64,000 bases of DNA from Vibrio sp. SCSIO 43137 (GTDB lineage Bacteria > Pseudomonadota > Gammaproteobacteria > Enterobacterales > Vibrionaceae): NCBI RefSeq assembly GCF_028201475.1, contig NZ_CP116383.1:2728001-2792000 (forward strand), written 5' to 3'. Positions within the stretch are counted from its first letter, which is position 1. The number at the start of each line of letters is the position of its first letter. The notes under the pieces are model-generated. The model was given only the letters and a program-made list of their open reading frames with translations. It was not told the DNA's origin and made no database searches. The position numbers and the translations under genes were made by a program. Shown one piece after another: positions 37,232 to 48,221 of the stretch.

Positions 37232-39898
37232 TTAAGCGTATAGCGGGTTTGTTTTTTCTGTGTCGATATCAAACTTCTTGATGGCTTCTGCAACCACAGA
37301 TTTCTCGATATCACCACGTTTCGCCAGTTCATTCAGTGCAGCAACTACTACGTATCCTGCATTTACTTCAAAGTGGCGACGCAGGTTGTCACGGCTGTCA
37401 GAGCGGCCAAAGCCATCAGTCCCCAGAACCTTATAAGATTCAGAAGGCATAAATGCACGAACCTGCTCTGCATAGTTCTTCATGTAGTCAGTCGCAGCGA
37501 TTGCAGGCTCACTACCCATTACCTCAGCAATGTAAGGAACTTTCGCTTCTGCTTCAGGGTGAAGCATGTTGTAACGCTCAGCTTCCTGACCATCACGGGT
37601 CACTTCGTTGAATGAAGTAACAGAGAAGACATCAGAAGAAACGCCGTACTCTTCGCTCAGGATTGCTGCAGCTTTACGTACTTCATTCATGATAGTACCG
37701 GAGCTCATCAGCTGAACTTTAGCCTTACCTTTAGCGGTGTGGCTTTCCAGCTTATAGATACCTTTACGGATACCTTCTTCAGCGCCTTCAGGCATTGCAG
37801 GCATTGCGTAGTTTTCGTTCATCAGAGTCAGGTAGTAGAACACGTTCTCCTGCTCACCATACATACGACGGATACCGTCTTGCATGATTACCGCTACTTC
37901 GTAAGCAAACGTCGGGTCATAAGAGATACAGTTAGGAACTGTGCCAGCCATAATATGGCTGTGACCATCTTCGTGTTGCAGACCTTCACCGTTCAGGGTA
38001 GTACGACCGGCTGTTGCACCTAACAGGAAGCCACGCGCCTGCTGGTCACCCGCCATCCATGCCATATCACCAACACGTTGGAAACCAAACATTGAGTAGT
38101 AGATATAGAACGGGATCATTGGCAGATCGTTGGTGCTGTATGACGTAGCAGCTGCTACCCATGAAGACATAGCACCCAGTTCGTTGATACCTTCCTGCAG
38201 AACCTGACCAGATTTAGCTTCTTTATAGTAAGAAACGATATCACGATCCTGTGGGGTGTATTTCTGACCACGAGGGTTATAAATACCTACCTGACGGAAC
38301 AGGCCTTCCATACCAAAGGTACGGGCTTCATCAGCAATAATAGGAACAATGTTCTTACCAATGTTTTTGTTCTTCAGCAGAACGTTCAGGGCACGAACAA
38401 AGGCCATTGTTGATGAGATATCACGCTTCTGCTCTTCAAGCAGAGGCTTAAACTCTTCTAGCTCAGGAGTAATAAATTCCTGAGTAAACTTAGGCAGACG
38501 TACTGGCGTATAACCGTGTAGGGAAGAACGACGGGCATGCAGATATTCATACTCTTTCGAACCTTCTTCCAGCTTCAGATACGGCAGTGTTTTTAGATCT
38601 TCATCAGAAACCAGATCCTGCAGACCTAAACGGTCACGCATGTGGCTAACATGGCTCATGTCCATCTTCTTAACCTGATGGGCAATGTTCATACCTTCCG
38701 CAGCAGCACCCATACCGTAACCTTTAACCGTCTTAGCAAGAATTACCGTCGGACGGTCTTTAGTCATTTCTGCATTCTTATAAGCAGCATACAGTTTAGA
38801 TGAATCATGACCACCACGTTTCAGGGCAAAGATCTCATCGTCTGTCATATCAGCGACTAGTGCAGCCGTTTCAGGGTAACGACCGAAGAAGTGCTCACGT
38901 ACATAAGCGCCGTCTTTTGACTTAAATGTCTGGTAGTCACCATCAACAACTTCGTTCATTAGCTGAAGTAGTTTGCCTGAAGTGTCTTTTGCCAGAAGTG
39001 CATCCCAGCTGCTACCCCAGATAACTTTCACTACGTTCCAGCCTGCGCCTTTAAACAGACCTTCAAGTTCCTGAATGATCTTACCGTTACCCATAACAGG
39101 GCCGTCAAGACGCTGCAGGTTACAGTTGATAACAAAACATAGGTTGTCCAGTTTTTCACGGGCAGCAAATGAGATTGCGCCTCTTGATTCCGGCTCATCC
39201 ATCTCACCATCACCAAGGAAGGCATATACGCGCTGCTCGCTGGTGTCTTTCATCTCACGACCTTCAAGGTACTTAAGGAAGCGAGCCTGATAGATAGCAG
39301 AGATAGGACCAAGACCCATAGAAACTGTCGGGAACTGCCAGAACTCAGGCATCAGTTTAGGGTGTGGGTAGGAAGGAATACCTTTACCGTCTACTTCCTG
39401 ACGGAAGTTATCCAGTTGCTCTTCGCTCAGGCGGCCTTCAACAAATGCACGGGAGTAGATACCCGGAGAGATATGACCCTGATAGTAAACCAGATCACCG
39501 CCATCTTTTTCGTTAGGGGCGCGGAAAAAGTGGTTAAAGCCAGTTTCATAAAAAGAAACTGATGACTGGAAAGACGCCATGTGGCCGCCAAGCTCTAAAT
39601 CTTTCTTAGACGCACGAAGAACAATCATAATCGCATTCCAGCGAATGATTGAGCGGATACGGCGTTCTAATGTTGTGTCACCCGGGTAGGCTGGTTCTTG
39701 GTCGGCAGGAATGGTATTGATATAGTTTGTAGTGATGCCTGTTGGCATATCTACACCATCAAGGCGTGCTTTATCTAAAACTTGCTCAAGTAAGAACTGG
39801 GCACGCTCGACACCTTCTTCACGTACGACTGATTCAAGAGCTTGTAGCCACTCTTGTGTTTCCAGTGCATCAACGTCATTCTTCATGACTTCAGACAT
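37232..39898 (-). CDS. aceE: Pyruvate dehydrogenase E1, homodimeric type
   Basis: A thiamine-diphosphate enzyme that decarboxylates pyruvate and acetylates the lipoyl group of E2. The product is 888 residues, near the E. coli length of 887. The ThDP motif begins GDGEMDEPESRG (about 230-241) and continues to VINCN, and the active-site loop region contains AKTVKGYGMG. EDGHSHIMAGT is the conserved segment preceding the C-terminal domain. It is the second gene in the pdhR-aceE-aceF-lpdA cluster, 49 bp after pdhR. Confidence 0.98.
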   Translation of the reverse strand: MSEVMKNDVDALETQEWLQALESVVREEGVERAQFLLEQVLDKARLDGVDMPTGITTNYINTIPADQEPAYPGDTTLERRIRSIIRWNAIMIVLRASKKDLELGGHMASFQSSVSFYETGFNHFFRAPNEKDGGDLVYYQGHISPGIYSRAFVEGRLSEEQLDNFRQEVDGKGIPSYPHPKLMPEFWQFPTVSMGLGPISAIYQARFLKYLEGREMKDTSEQRVYAFLGDGEMDEPESRGAISFAAREKLDNLCFVINCNLQRLDGPVMGNGKIIQELEGLFKGAGWNVVKVIWGSSWDALLAKDTSGKLLQLMNEVVDGDYQTFKSKDGAYVREHFFGRYPETAALVADMTDDEIFALKRGGHDSSKLYAAYKNAEMTKDRPTVILAKTVKGYGMGAAAEGMNIAHQVKKMDMSHVSHMRDRLGLQDLVSDEDLKTLPYLKLEEGSKEYEYLHARRSSLHGYTPVRLPKFTQEFITPELEEFKPLLEEQKRDISSTMAFVRALNVLLKNKNIGKNIVPIIADEARTFGMEGLFRQVGIYNPRGQKYTPQDRDIVSYYKEAKSGQVLQEGINELGAMSSWVAAATSYSTNDLPMIPFYIYYSMFGFQRVGDMAWMAGDQQARGFLLGATAGRTTLNGEGLQHEDGHSHIMAGTVPNCISYDPTFAYEVAVIMQDGIRRMYGEQENVFYYLTLMNENYAMPAMPEGAEEGIRKGIYKLESHTAKGKAKVQLMSSGTIMNEVRKAAAILSEEYGVSSDVFSVTSFNEVTRDGQEAERYNMLHPEAEAKVPYIAEVMGSEPAIAATDYMKNYAEQVRAFMPSESYKVLGTDGFGRSDSRDNLRRHFEVNAGYVVVAALNELAKRGDIEKSVVAEAIKKFDIDTEKTNPLYA

Positions 39899-39947
39899 GG
39901 CGATCTATCCTTTTGTTTTGTTGGATCTAATGAACATGTAATGGGTT

Positions 39948-40715
39948 TCACGACTCATTACTTTGCTGAATTCTGCGTAACGAGCGCTTTCTTCGGCTCT
40001 CTTCACGAGTTAAGTCCAGCAATGTTTCTTCGATATAAGCTAAGTGCGAATGGGACATTTCACGGGCGAGCTTAGGTTCACCCGACAGTATCGCATCCAC
40101 GATATTAGCTCTGTGTCTACTTACCTTTTCCACCACATCATTGCGGCGGTGTAATAGTTTTAAATTCTGTAATACATTCTGCTCAAGAAGAGGCGCCAGG
40201 CTCCGGACAATGTGTAACAACACAACATTGTGGGCGGCTTCCGTAATAGCGATCAGGGAGTCCATAACCGCTGCGGTTTCATCTTCGATGTTCTTCTCTT
40301 CTTCAGCTTTAAGAATTCGTTCCTGACATTGGCGAATTCTCTGAAAATCTTCTTCTGTGCCACGCAAGGCTGCAAAATAGGCTGATACACCTTCTAACGC
40401 GTGACGGGACTCAAGTAAGTCTAGTTGAGCTTCCTGATGAGTCGACAATAAATCGAGTAACGGGTCTGAAAATCCCTGCCACAGAGATTCACTTACAAAG
40501 GTACCTCCGCCCTGACGGCGGGTCAGAAGGCGTCTTGCTTCCAGTTTTTGAATCGCTTCTCTGATAGAAGGCCTTGATACTTCAAACTGCTGGGCAAGTT
40601 CTCTTTCCGGCGGCAACTGCTGTCCCGGGGAGAATGTTCCTTCGATAATCAACCTTTCCAGCTCTTTCTCAATCACATCTGAGAGCTTAGGCTGACGAAT
40701 CCTTTGATAAGCCAT
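39948..40715 (-). CDS. pdhR: PdhR, pyruvate-responsive GntR-family repressor
   Basis: A 255-residue regulator of the FadR subfamily of GntR proteins. The N-terminal winged HTH (about 10-75) contains [21 protein letters not shown], split here as [14 protein letters not shown] and RPSIREA. The C-terminal all-helical FCD domain (about 95-235) binds pyruvate. Pyruvate relieves repression of the pdh operon. A near-perfect PdhR operator lies upstream at 40760-40778, so the gene is probably autoregulated, as in E. coli. First gene of the cluster; ampD is upstream on the same strand. Confidence 0.95.
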   Translation of the reverse strand: MAYQRIRQPKLSDVIEKELERLIIEGTFSPGQQLPPERELAQQFEVSRPSIREAIQKLEARRLLTRRQGGGTFVSESLWQGFSDPLLDLLSTHQEAQLDLLESRHALEGVSAYFAALRGTEEDFQRIRQCQERILKAEEEKNIEDETAAVMDSLIAITEAAHNVVLLHIVRSLAPLLEQNVLQNLKLLHRRNDVVEKVSRHRANIVDAILSGEPKLAREMSHSHLAYIEETLLDLTREESRRKRSLRRIQQSNES

Positions 40716-40759
40716 TTCGGTATTTTTTTACTCTTATTATTTATTCAATTGGTTTCTGT

Positions 40760-40778
40760 AAATTGGTATTACCAATTT
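40760..40778. promoter_or_regulatory. PdhR operator
   Basis: AAATTGGTATTACCAATTT is an 8-bp inverted repeat around a 3-bp centre and contains the PdhR consensus ATTGGTnnnACCAAT exactly. It lies 45 bp upstream of pdhR, where binding would block the pdh operon promoter. Confidence 0.88.
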
Positions 40779-40911
40779 CAAAGTGTGACAGAATTTAACA
40801 TAGCACTAACCTTTATGTCCAGACGAAAATTGATTTAGGTCATTAAAACCTTTCAATTTAACTACTTAGCAACATTTGCAAAGCATATTTGTACAAACAG
40901 ACATAGCAGGC

Positions 40912-40939
40912 ATTACATTACTGCAAACGCAGATGTAAT
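40912..40939. other. Hairpin between ampD and pdhR
   Basis: ATTACAT/ATGTAAT with an inner CTGC/GCAG pair and AAAC loop forms a strong hairpin with a small bulge. It lies 50 bp after the ampD stop. A T-run follows only on the plus strand, where there is no gene, so its role is unclear. Confidence 0.45.
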
Positions 40940-40988
40940 TTTTGTGTTGGGATTGGTTGTTTAAAACGTCTTCTATCAGGAAGCGAAA

Positions 40989-41534
40989 TCAGTCGATCAG
41001 GCTGCGAAAATAACGCCAGTCGAAGGTCAAACCCGGATCGGTTTTTCTCAGGGGAGCGATATATTGATGGCCGGTTACTCGGTGAGAGGTAATTATAGGG
41101 TACTGCTGTTGTAGCAGAGAGGTGACTCCCGCCAGTGACTGATATTGTTGTTCGGTATAAGCATCATAATCGGTTCCTTCAAGTTCGATACCGATTGAGT
41201 AATCATTACAACGTTCAACACCGGCAAATGCAGATTTTCCTGCATGCCAGGCCCTGTCCTGAAACGAAACAAACTGTACGATTTCACCTGTTCTCTTTAT
41301 CAGACAATGGGCGGAAACACGCATTTTTTCTATCACCTTAAAAAATGGGTGTCCATCAGCAGAAAGCTTACCGGTAAAAAACGCTTCGATAGCGTTTCCG
41401 CCATACTGACCGGGAGGAAGAGAGATATTATGAACCACCAGCAGAGAGATTTCTGCTGATTGCGGACGTTGGTCATAGAAAGGCGATGGTACCTTTTTAA
41501 CCTCTGTTAACCATCCGTTACCGTCAATTTTCAT
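40989..41534 (-). CDS. ampD: AmpD, cytoplasmic anhydromuramyl amidase
   Basis: Cleaves 1,6-anhydroMurNAc-peptides during cell-wall recycling and thereby keeps AmpR-type beta-lactamase induction low. The product is 181 residues (E. coli 183). Zinc ligand positions are visible as His35 in VVHNISLPPG, a second His in VTGHQYIAP and an Asp in KTDPGLTFDW. The amidase_2 fold includes ANCLI-like SAHCLIKRTGEIVQFV. It has no signal peptide, which distinguishes it from periplasmic AmiD. Divergent from nadC with a 167-bp gap; this ampD-nadC arrangement is conserved in gammaproteobacteria. Confidence 0.95.
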   Translation of the reverse strand: MKIDGNGWLTEVKKVPSPFYDQRPQSAEISLLVVHNISLPPGQYGGNAIEAFFTGKLSADGHPFFKVIEKMRVSAHCLIKRTGEIVQFVSFQDRAWHAGKSAFAGVERCNDYSIGIELEGTDYDAYTEQQYQSLAGVTSLLQQQYPIITSHRVTGHQYIAPLRKTDPGLTFDWRYFRSLID

Positions 41535-41683
41535 TATCTCTGCCTTAAGTTAAGATTGAGTCAGGGCTCACTTTACCCATTTCTAAATTAATATCCAACA
41601 GCAGCAAAAACCAACCGGTAAAAATAATGAGAGATTTAGTGCTGAATTTCTTTATCAGCAGGAGTATCATTCTCACTCCCTAA

Positions 41684-42592
<909 letters not shown>

Positions 42593-42599
42593 TTCTCCG

Positions 42600-42630
42600 G
42601 CTCAGGGAGCCCCTCTCCCTGAGCTTATTT
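42600..42630 (+). terminator. nadC terminator
   Basis: GCTCAGGGAG/CTCCCTGAGC forms a 10-bp perfect stem with a 5-nt loop, followed by TTATTT. Confidence 0.85.
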
Positions 42631-42798
42631 CCGGCTCACGATCCTTACACTGTTTTAACCTGCTCGTATTCTGCTACAAACTGTTTAACTCCCTGCGGCT
42701 AAATATCTCTTACCAGTCGGAATTCACGCTGATCTCTATTTTCCTTCTTTAACGCTCTTTCTATGCTCTGACTTCTGTTTATCTGCTCAGGAGCGACT

Positions 42799-43212
42799 AT
42801 GTGTAACAAGAAGCGGCAAGGATTCACCCTTATTGAACTGATGATAGTTATTACTATTATCGGTTTACTATCTACCTTTGCTATACCTGCCTATCAGAGC
42901 TACCTGAAAAAAGGCGAAATAACCTCTGCCATGGCAACCCTCAGGGCTCTGATTACGCCTGCAGAGATATTGTATCTGGAACACGGCAACCTATCAGGAA
43001 AGAACACACTGAATGATCTTGGCAGCTCCGCCAACGCCAATCCACTCGGCACCATCGCTATATCAAAGGGAAACAGCCTTACCTTCACCTTCGATAAAAG
43101 CAATCAGTTTTCCAAACAGAGCAAACTCACTTATCAGCGAACAGCAACAGGCTGGCAATGCACCCGCCACAAAATAGAGACTAAGCTAAAAGGCTGTCCT
43201 GAACAGAAGTAG
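42799..43212 (+). CDS. pilA: Type IV pilin (PilA-like)
   Basis: A 137-residue type IVa prepilin. The leader MCNKKRQG is cleaved before phenylalanine at GFTLIELMIV, with the conserved Glu5 of the mature protein. The hydrophobic N-terminal helix covers about residues 9-35. A C-terminal disulfide loop is formed by two cysteines in WQCTRHKIETKLKGCPEQ. The mature pilin is about 129 residues, on the small side. It heads the pilABCD cluster; in V. cholerae the equivalent pilus is chitin-induced and needed for natural transformation. PilD, four genes along, is its peptidase. Confidence 0.93.
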   Translation: MCNKKRQGFTLIELMIVITIIGLLSTFAIPAYQSYLKKGEITSAMATLRALITPAEILYLEHGNLSGKNTLNDLGSSANANPLGTIAISKGNSLTFTFDKSNQFSKQSKLTYQRTATGWQCTRHKIETKLKGCPEQK

Positions 43213-43217
43213 CCGCT

Positions 43218-44429
43218 ATGACAGAGAAAACGCCAGACTTAGTATTATCAGCCAACATGCTTAACAGTGATCCTGTCAGCCAATATCTGCTTAAGATAGT
43301 AATGGATGCTGTATCTGACGGAGCTTCCGATATCCACTTCGAGCCCTACCAGCATTGCTATCGCATAAGAGTACGCTGTGACGGGATCCTGATTAACAGA
43401 GAAACTCCGCCCACTCACTTCACCAGACGATTTGCCTCTCTTATTAAGGTACTGGCTAAAATGGATATCTCAGAGAGCCGCCTGCCGCAGGATGGCCACG
43501 TTCAATTGCAGTTGAGTCACGACAGCACTCTGGATATGCGGGTATCGACACTACCCTGCCAGTGGGGAGAAAAACTGGTACTCAGACTGCAGGATAAAAA
43601 GGCCTCTGCTTTTTCCGTCAATGAACTGGGGTTTAACCGGCAACAACAGAAATTATTTCTGAAGGCAATAAAACACTCTCAGGGTATGGTCATTATTACC
43701 GGCCCTACCGGAAGCGGAAAAACCGCCACCCTCTATACCGCTCTGGATATTCTTAACCGGGAGGAGCTGAATATCTGCACCGCAGAGAACCCTGTAGAGA
43801 TAGATATCAGCGGCATTAATCAGGTAGAGGTAAATGAAAAAACAGGCCTGAGTTTCTCTTTAGCTCTGAAGAGCTTTCTCAGACAAGATCCTGACATCAT
43901 TATGCTGGGCGAAATCCGCGATAATGAAACGGCGGCTATAGCAATAAAATCAGCTCAAACCGGACATCTGCTATTAACCACCCTACACAGCAACTCAACC
44001 GTAGAAGCGCTAGGGCGCCTTAGCAATATGGGCATTTCATCATTTAATCTGCTTGAGTCACTGATTCTTGTCATAGCTCAGAGACTGGTACGGCGCTTAT
44101 GTCCCAGTTGCAAAACGACCAGCTCCCTGTCAGAGCAGCAGTCACAAGCATTAGGTTTCAAAAGTGATAAAGCAATTTTTCGCGCCAACGCTTCCGGCTG
44201 CGAGCAGTGTAAAGCAGGCTATAAAGGACGTATTGGTCTGTTTGAAATGCTCTGGCTGGATCAAGAGTTAAAAAGCGCCATCCGGCAAAATATCCCTCCT
44301 TCACAGCTTTGTGCTATTGCACAACAACAAGGAATGCAGACATTAAAAGAGAGTGCTTTCTACTTAATTGCAGATGGCCTTACTAGTCTGGATGAAATAC
44401 AACGTGTTATTGATATTGAGGAGTGTTAG
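43218..44429 (+). CDS. pilB: PilB-type pilus assembly ATPase lacking the N-terminal domain
   Basis: The assembly ATPase that powers type IV pilus extension. The catalytic parts are intact: N2 domain (DGASDIHFEPY near 34-44), Walker A GPTGSGKTATLY (about 162-173), Asp box and Walker B (DPDIIMLGEIRD near 230-241), His box (LLTTLHSNSTVEAL) and a tetracysteine zinc motif (CPSC and CEQC). It is 403 residues, while PilB of V. cholerae is about 560. The missing part is the N-terminal MshEN/N1 domain, which in related ATPases binds c-di-GMP. Only 5 bp separate it from pilA, so there is no space for a lost exon-like fragment. Frame and start are clean. Confidence 0.9.
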   Translation: MTEKTPDLVLSANMLNSDPVSQYLLKIVMDAVSDGASDIHFEPYQHCYRIRVRCDGILINRETPPTHFTRRFASLIKVLAKMDISESRLPQDGHVQLQLSHDSTLDMRVSTLPCQWGEKLVLRLQDKKASAFSVNELGFNRQQQKLFLKAIKHSQGMVIITGPTGSGKTATLYTALDILNREELNICTAENPVEIDISGINQVEVNEKTGLSFSLALKSFLRQDPDIIMLGEIRDNETAAIAIKSAQTGHLLLTTLHSNSTVEALGRLSNMGISSFNLLESLILVIAQRLVRRLCPSCKTTSSLSEQQSQALGFKSDKAIFRANASGCEQCKAGYKGRIGLFEMLWLDQELKSAIRQNIPPSQLCAIAQQQGMQTLKESAFYLIADGLTSLDEIQRVIDIEEC

Positions 44430-45653
44430 ATGCCCCCGACGGAAACTCACTCTTACAACTTTGTCTGGAAAGGTACAGGTTCAACGGGCTCCCCCGAATC
44501 CGGCACTGTATTAGCACAAAACCGCACAGACGCAATTATTAAACTAAACAAGCGTCATATTCGTGTGCAGGCTATTAAACAGCAACGCAAGCCACTATCT
44601 TCTCGCCTATCAAATAAGATTAAACCGACTGATATCACTCAGGTGACTAAACAACTGGCTACTACCTTAAGCAGCGGAATACCTCTCGCTCAGTCGTTAG
44701 AGATTATTGTCAAAAACAGTAACAACCAACCTATAAAACGCCTTCTCTCACAACTACAACTAAAAATCGAATCCGGCTACTCCCTCTCTTACGCTCTGTC
44801 TGAACATAGCGCTCTGTTCGGCACTTATTTTATCAGCCTGACTGAAACTGGCGAATCGACAGGTCAACTGGACAAAGTTCTGGCAAAACTGGCCCAGCAG
44901 AGAGAGAAGAGCGAAAGACTAAGTCAAAAACTATTAAAATCCCTGCTCTATCCTACTGTTGTTCTGATAACTGCCATAGCAGTATCAGTACTGCTTCTAA
45001 CTCAGGTTGTTCCGCAGTTTGCCAGCCTGTTCCACAGCTTTAATGCTGACCTTCCTCTGTTTACTCAACAAATCATCGTATTGTCCGACTGGATTCAGGC
45101 TCAGGCAGTCGTTCTCTGCCTCTGCGCAGCATTGCTTTTTATAAGCTTTATGGTGATACATCGCTATTCAGAAGTTTTCCGCTACACCCTCAGCAAATAC
45201 TCACTCTCTGTTCCTGTTTATGGCAGAGCCAGCTCTGAAGCCTCACTGGCGGCTTTCAGTCACTCCCTCTCTTTAAACCTAAGCTCCGGTGTTCCCATCC
45301 TCAGAGCTGTTGAGAATGCTTCCCGCAGCAGCTATAACCGCCACTATCAGGCTCTGTTTCACTCCGCGGTAGCGGATGTATCCGCTGGTACCGCTTTGCA
45401 TCACGCATTAGAACAGAAGAGCTGCTTCCCGGACTACTTCATTCAAATGATTATGATCGGCGAGCAGTCAGGCACTCTGGACGAGATGTTAGAGCGTATC
45501 TCTGAGCACTATGAACTCAGTGTCGATAATCTGGCTGATAACCTCAGCAATCTGCTAGAACCTTTTATTATGCTCATTCTTGGTGTTCTGGTCGGCGGCA
45601 TCATAATTTCTATGTACCTGCCAATCTTTAACTTAATGTCGTTAATGGGATAG
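44430..45653 (+). CDS. pilC: PilC, type IV pilus platform protein
   Basis: The inner-membrane platform protein of type IV pilus assembly, 407 residues. It has two tandem T2SSF domains (about 70-195 and 270-395), each with family motifs such as ATTLSSGIPLAQSLEII and SLSLNLSSGVPILRAVEN. Transmembrane helices lie near 170-195, 220-245 and 375-400. The ATG begins at the base after the pilB stop codon, so translation is coupled. Works with the PilB ATPase and PilD. Confidence 0.95.
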   Translation: MPPTETHSYNFVWKGTGSTGSPESGTVLAQNRTDAIIKLNKRHIRVQAIKQQRKPLSSRLSNKIKPTDITQVTKQLATTLSSGIPLAQSLEIIVKNSNNQPIKRLLSQLQLKIESGYSLSYALSEHSALFGTYFISLTETGESTGQLDKVLAKLAQQREKSERLSQKLLKSLLYPTVVLITAIAVSVLLLTQVVPQFASLFHSFNADLPLFTQQIIVLSDWIQAQAVVLCLCAALLFISFMVIHRYSEVFRYTLSKYSLSVPVYGRASSEASLAAFSHSLSLNLSSGVPILRAVENASRSSYNRHYQALFHSAVADVSAGTALHHALEQKSCFPDYFIQMIMIGEQSGTLDEMLERISEHYELSVDNLADNLSNLLEPFIMLILGVLVGGIIISMYLPIFNLMSLMG

Positions 45654-45674
45654 AATGCCTTAACTGAGTGTTTC

Positions 45675-46556
45675 ATGAGATCCGCAATGGAAGCGTTTTA
45701 TATTTATCCCTGGCTATTTCCGCTGTTTTCAGCTGTTTTCGGCCTGATTATCGGCAGCTTTTTAAACGTTGTTATTCACCGTCTTCCGATTATGATGGAA
45801 CGTGAATGGAAACAAGATTGCGCAGACTCTTTTCCTGAGCTGGAGATCAAAACAGACCCCACCCCATTTAACCTGAGTAAGCCAAACTCACGTTGTCCTG
45901 AGTGTAAATCACCCGTTCAGCTTAAGGATAATATTCCGCTGATTAGCTGGCTGCTTCTCAGGGGAAAGTGCCGTCATTGCAATGCCGCCATAAGCGCGCG
46001 TTACCCTATGGTCGAGCTACTGAGCTCTCTGTTGTGTGTTGCCATTGCCCAACACTTCGGTTTTAGTGCTTTCTCTGTTGCGCTGTTATTTTTTACTTTT
46101 GCCCTGATCGCCATGACCTTTATCGATCTGGACACCATGTTACTTCCGGATCAACTCACCCTTCCCCTTACCTGGGCAGGAATATTACTCGCACTACTTG
46201 GCTGGAGTCCGGTTAGCCTGCAAGATGCCGTTATCGGTGCAATGGCGGGCTATCTCAGTCTCTGGTCTGTCTACTGGTTGTTTAAACTGGTCACGGGTAA
46301 AGAGGGAATGGGCTATGGTGATTTTAAACTACTGGCCGCCATAGGTGCATGGCTGGGCTGGCAACAACTGCCTATTGTCGTACTGCTCTCCTCCGTGGTC
46401 GGTCTGGTGTTTGGCCTGATTCAGTTAAGGCTGCAAAAAAAAGGAATAGATAAATCATTTCCTTTCGGCCCCTATCTTGCCATTGCAGGCTGGATAACCC
46501 TTATCTGGGGAGAACGGATAACGAATTGGTACTTCACCTCTGTGTTAGGGCTCTGA
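45675..46556 (+). CDS. pilD: PilD, prepilin peptidase and N-methyltransferase
   Basis: An inner-membrane aspartyl protease that cleaves prepilin leaders at the Gly-Phe bond and methylates the new N-terminus; usually it also processes type II secretion pseudopilins. The product is 293 residues with about eight hydrophobic segments. The cytoplasmic zinc domain has CPEC and CRHC (about 75-104). The two catalytic aspartates are in [10 protein letters not shown] and GYGDFKL. A second ATG at 45687, preceded by GAGA, is an alternative start. It is followed after 1 bp by coaE. Confidence 0.95.
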   Translation: MRSAMEAFYIYPWLFPLFSAVFGLIIGSFLNVVIHRLPIMMEREWKQDCADSFPELEIKTDPTPFNLSKPNSRCPECKSPVQLKDNIPLISWLLLRGKCRHCNAAISARYPMVELLSSLLCVAIAQHFGFSAFSVALLFFTFALIAMTFIDLDTMLLPDQLTLPLTWAGILLALLGWSPVSLQDAVIGAMAGYLSLWSVYWLFKLVTGKEGMGYGDFKLLAAIGAWLGWQQLPIVVLLSSVVGLVFGLIQLRLQKKGIDKSFPFGPYLAIAGWITLIWGERITNWYFTSVLGL

Positions 46557-46557
46557 T

Positions 46558-47169
46558 ATGACTTATGTGGTAGCAATAACCGGCGGAATAGCCTCAGGTA
46601 AAACAACCGTAGCCAACCTATTCCATGAGCAGTTTTCTGTCGACATCGTCGATGCCGATGTCGTAGCGAGAGAAGTGGTAGAAGTAGGCAGCAAAGGGCT
46701 GTCTGAAATCAGTAAACACTTTGGTGCTGAGGTGTTGCACCCTGACGGCTCCCTTAATCGGCCAGCCCTGAGAGAGCGGGTCTTCTCTTCAGAACAGCAG
46801 AAGAGTTGGCTTAATAACCTGCTTCACCCTATGATACGCCAGAAAATGCAGCATGATCTAAGCAAGATTACTGCACCTTATGCACTTTTGGTGGTTCCCT
46901 TATTGGTTGAAAATCAACTACAATCAATGGCGGACAGAATTTTGCTGGTTGATGTCAGCCCCGAAGAGCAAATCAGACGTACAATGTCACGTGATAATGT
47001 TCCGGAACATCAGGTGAAATCCATACTGGCATCGCAGGCAGCAAGAGAAGAGCGGCTCAGATTCGCCGACGACGTAATTGTAAATGACGGTGAACATCAG
47101 CAGTTGTTATCTGAGATAGCTGATTTACATCAACTCTATTCAGAGTTAGCAACAGACTCTAAAAACTAA
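46558..47169 (+). CDS. coaE: Dephospho-CoA kinase
   Basis: Final enzyme of CoA synthesis; phosphorylates dephospho-CoA. The product is 203 residues with the P-loop GGIASGKTT (about 9-17), DADVVAREV near 32-40 and the lid region [12 protein letters not shown] near 140-151. The ATG lies 1 bp after the pilD stop codon, so expression is linked to the pil operon unless there is an internal promoter. This pilD-coaE-zapD-yacG order is typical of gammaproteobacteria. Confidence 0.96.
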   Translation: MTYVVAITGGIASGKTTVANLFHEQFSVDIVDADVVAREVVEVGSKGLSEISKHFGAEVLHPDGSLNRPALRERVFSSEQQKSWLNNLLHPMIRQKMQHDLSKITAPYALLVVPLLVENQLQSMADRILLVDVSPEEQIRRTMSRDNVPEHQVKSILASQAAREERLRFADDVIVNDGEHQQLLSEIADLHQLYSELATDSKN

Positions 47170-47194
47170 ATCAGGAGCCAGAAAAGGTCGCAGA

Positions 47195-47935
47195 ATGACA
47201 ATTCATAAATTTGAACACCCTTTAAATGAAAAGACCCGCATCTATCTCAGAGTGGAATCTCTGCTGAGACAAATGCACCATTCTGCCAGCTTTTCCGACA
47301 ACCTTCAGTATCAACAATTTTTCCGTTCTATTTTTGATCTGCTGGAGATCTTCGAACAAATCCAGTTAAAAGCTGAACTGGCAAAGGATCTGGAAAAACA
47401 GAGGCTCAACTACAAAAACTGGCTTAATGTTGATGGTGTTGATCAGGAAAAACTTCTTGCCGTACTGGAAGATATAGATTTGGTACATAAAAAGCTAATG
47501 GCTGCAGAAAGGTTTGGTAAAAGCCTGAAAGAGGAGCGCTTCTTAAGCTCTATCAGACAGCGATTTAACCTTCCCGGCGGAACGTGCTGCTTCGATTTAC
47601 CTGCACTCCATTACTGGAATCACCTGCCTATTGAGCAGCGGACCCGCAATGCCCAGCAGTGGATGTCTACTCTGCAACCTCTGTCCGAGTCTCTTAACCT
47701 GTGGCTGAAATTATGCCGCGAGACAGGTTACTTTACCGAGCAAATTGCCCGTAATGGCTTTTATCAGAGTGATGCTGAAGAGGCGAATATTTTACGTCTT
47801 AATATCCCGCTGGAAGATGGCGTATTCCCAATGATCTCCGGCCACAAAAATCGTTTTGCCATTAAGTTTATGTCGTTCGAATCAGGGCAGGCATACAGTC
47901 AGGACGTAGAGTTTGAGCTGGCCATCTGCTGCTAA
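47195..47935 (+). CDS. zapD: ZapD, FtsZ-ring-associated cell division protein
   Basis: A cytoplasmic FtsZ-crosslinking protein of 246 residues (E. coli ZapD 247). It is predominantly helical at the N-terminal side (about 15-120), followed by a beta-rich C-terminal half with conserved [14 protein letters not shown] near 127-140. ZapD stabilises the Z ring and is dispensable in E. coli. The sequence matches the family (old name YacF/DUF1342) throughout its length. The ATG has AAAGG upstream. Confidence 0.94.
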   Translation: MTIHKFEHPLNEKTRIYLRVESLLRQMHHSASFSDNLQYQQFFRSIFDLLEIFEQIQLKAELAKDLEKQRLNYKNWLNVDGVDQEKLLAVLEDIDLVHKKLMAAERFGKSLKEERFLSSIRQRFNLPGGTCCFDLPALHYWNHLPIEQRTRNAQQWMSTLQPLSESLNLWLKLCRETGYFTEQIARNGFYQSDAEEANILRLNIPLEDGVFPMISGHKNRFAIKFMSFESGQAYSQDVEFELAICC

Positions 47936-47992
47936 GCTAACCAGCCGGCTTTCATTCGATCTTAATAAAACCCTTTTAGGAAGTTATCCCCC

Positions 47993-48184
47993 ATGTCAAA
48001 ACCAACTACCGTAAAATGCCCTACCTGTCAGAAAGAGGTGATCTGGAGTGAAGAGAGTCAGTATCGTCCTTTTTGCAGCAAACAGTGCCAGATGATTGAT
48101 TTTGGTGAATGGGCTGATGAAGAGAAATCTATTCCGGGTGCGCCGGATATGTCTGACTCCGATGGCTGGTCAGAAGGAAACTAA
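47993..48184 (+). CDS. yacG: YacG, DNA gyrase inhibitor with zinc finger
   Basis: A 63-residue zinc protein. The four zinc cysteines are visible as CPTC (about 9-12) and CSKQC (about 28-32), followed by [13 protein letters not shown], the family tail that contacts GyrB. E. coli YacG inhibits gyrase supercoiling when overproduced and is non-essential. AGGAAG is placed before the ATG. It ends the coaE-zapD-yacG series; a bidirectional terminator separates it from rplS. Confidence 0.94.
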   Translation: MSKPTTVKCPTCQKEVIWSEESQYRPFCSKQCQMIDFGEWADEEKSIPGAPDMSDSDGWSEGN

Positions 48185-48221
48185 GCGACCGTCCATATAG
48201 TTCCGATAAGGTTACGCGGAT

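Noticed and set aside
36728..37243. 171-residue ORF on the plus strand
   Set aside because: It is antisense to aceF; its Ser/Thr/Ala repeats are the reverse complement of the lipoyl-domain and linker coding sequence.
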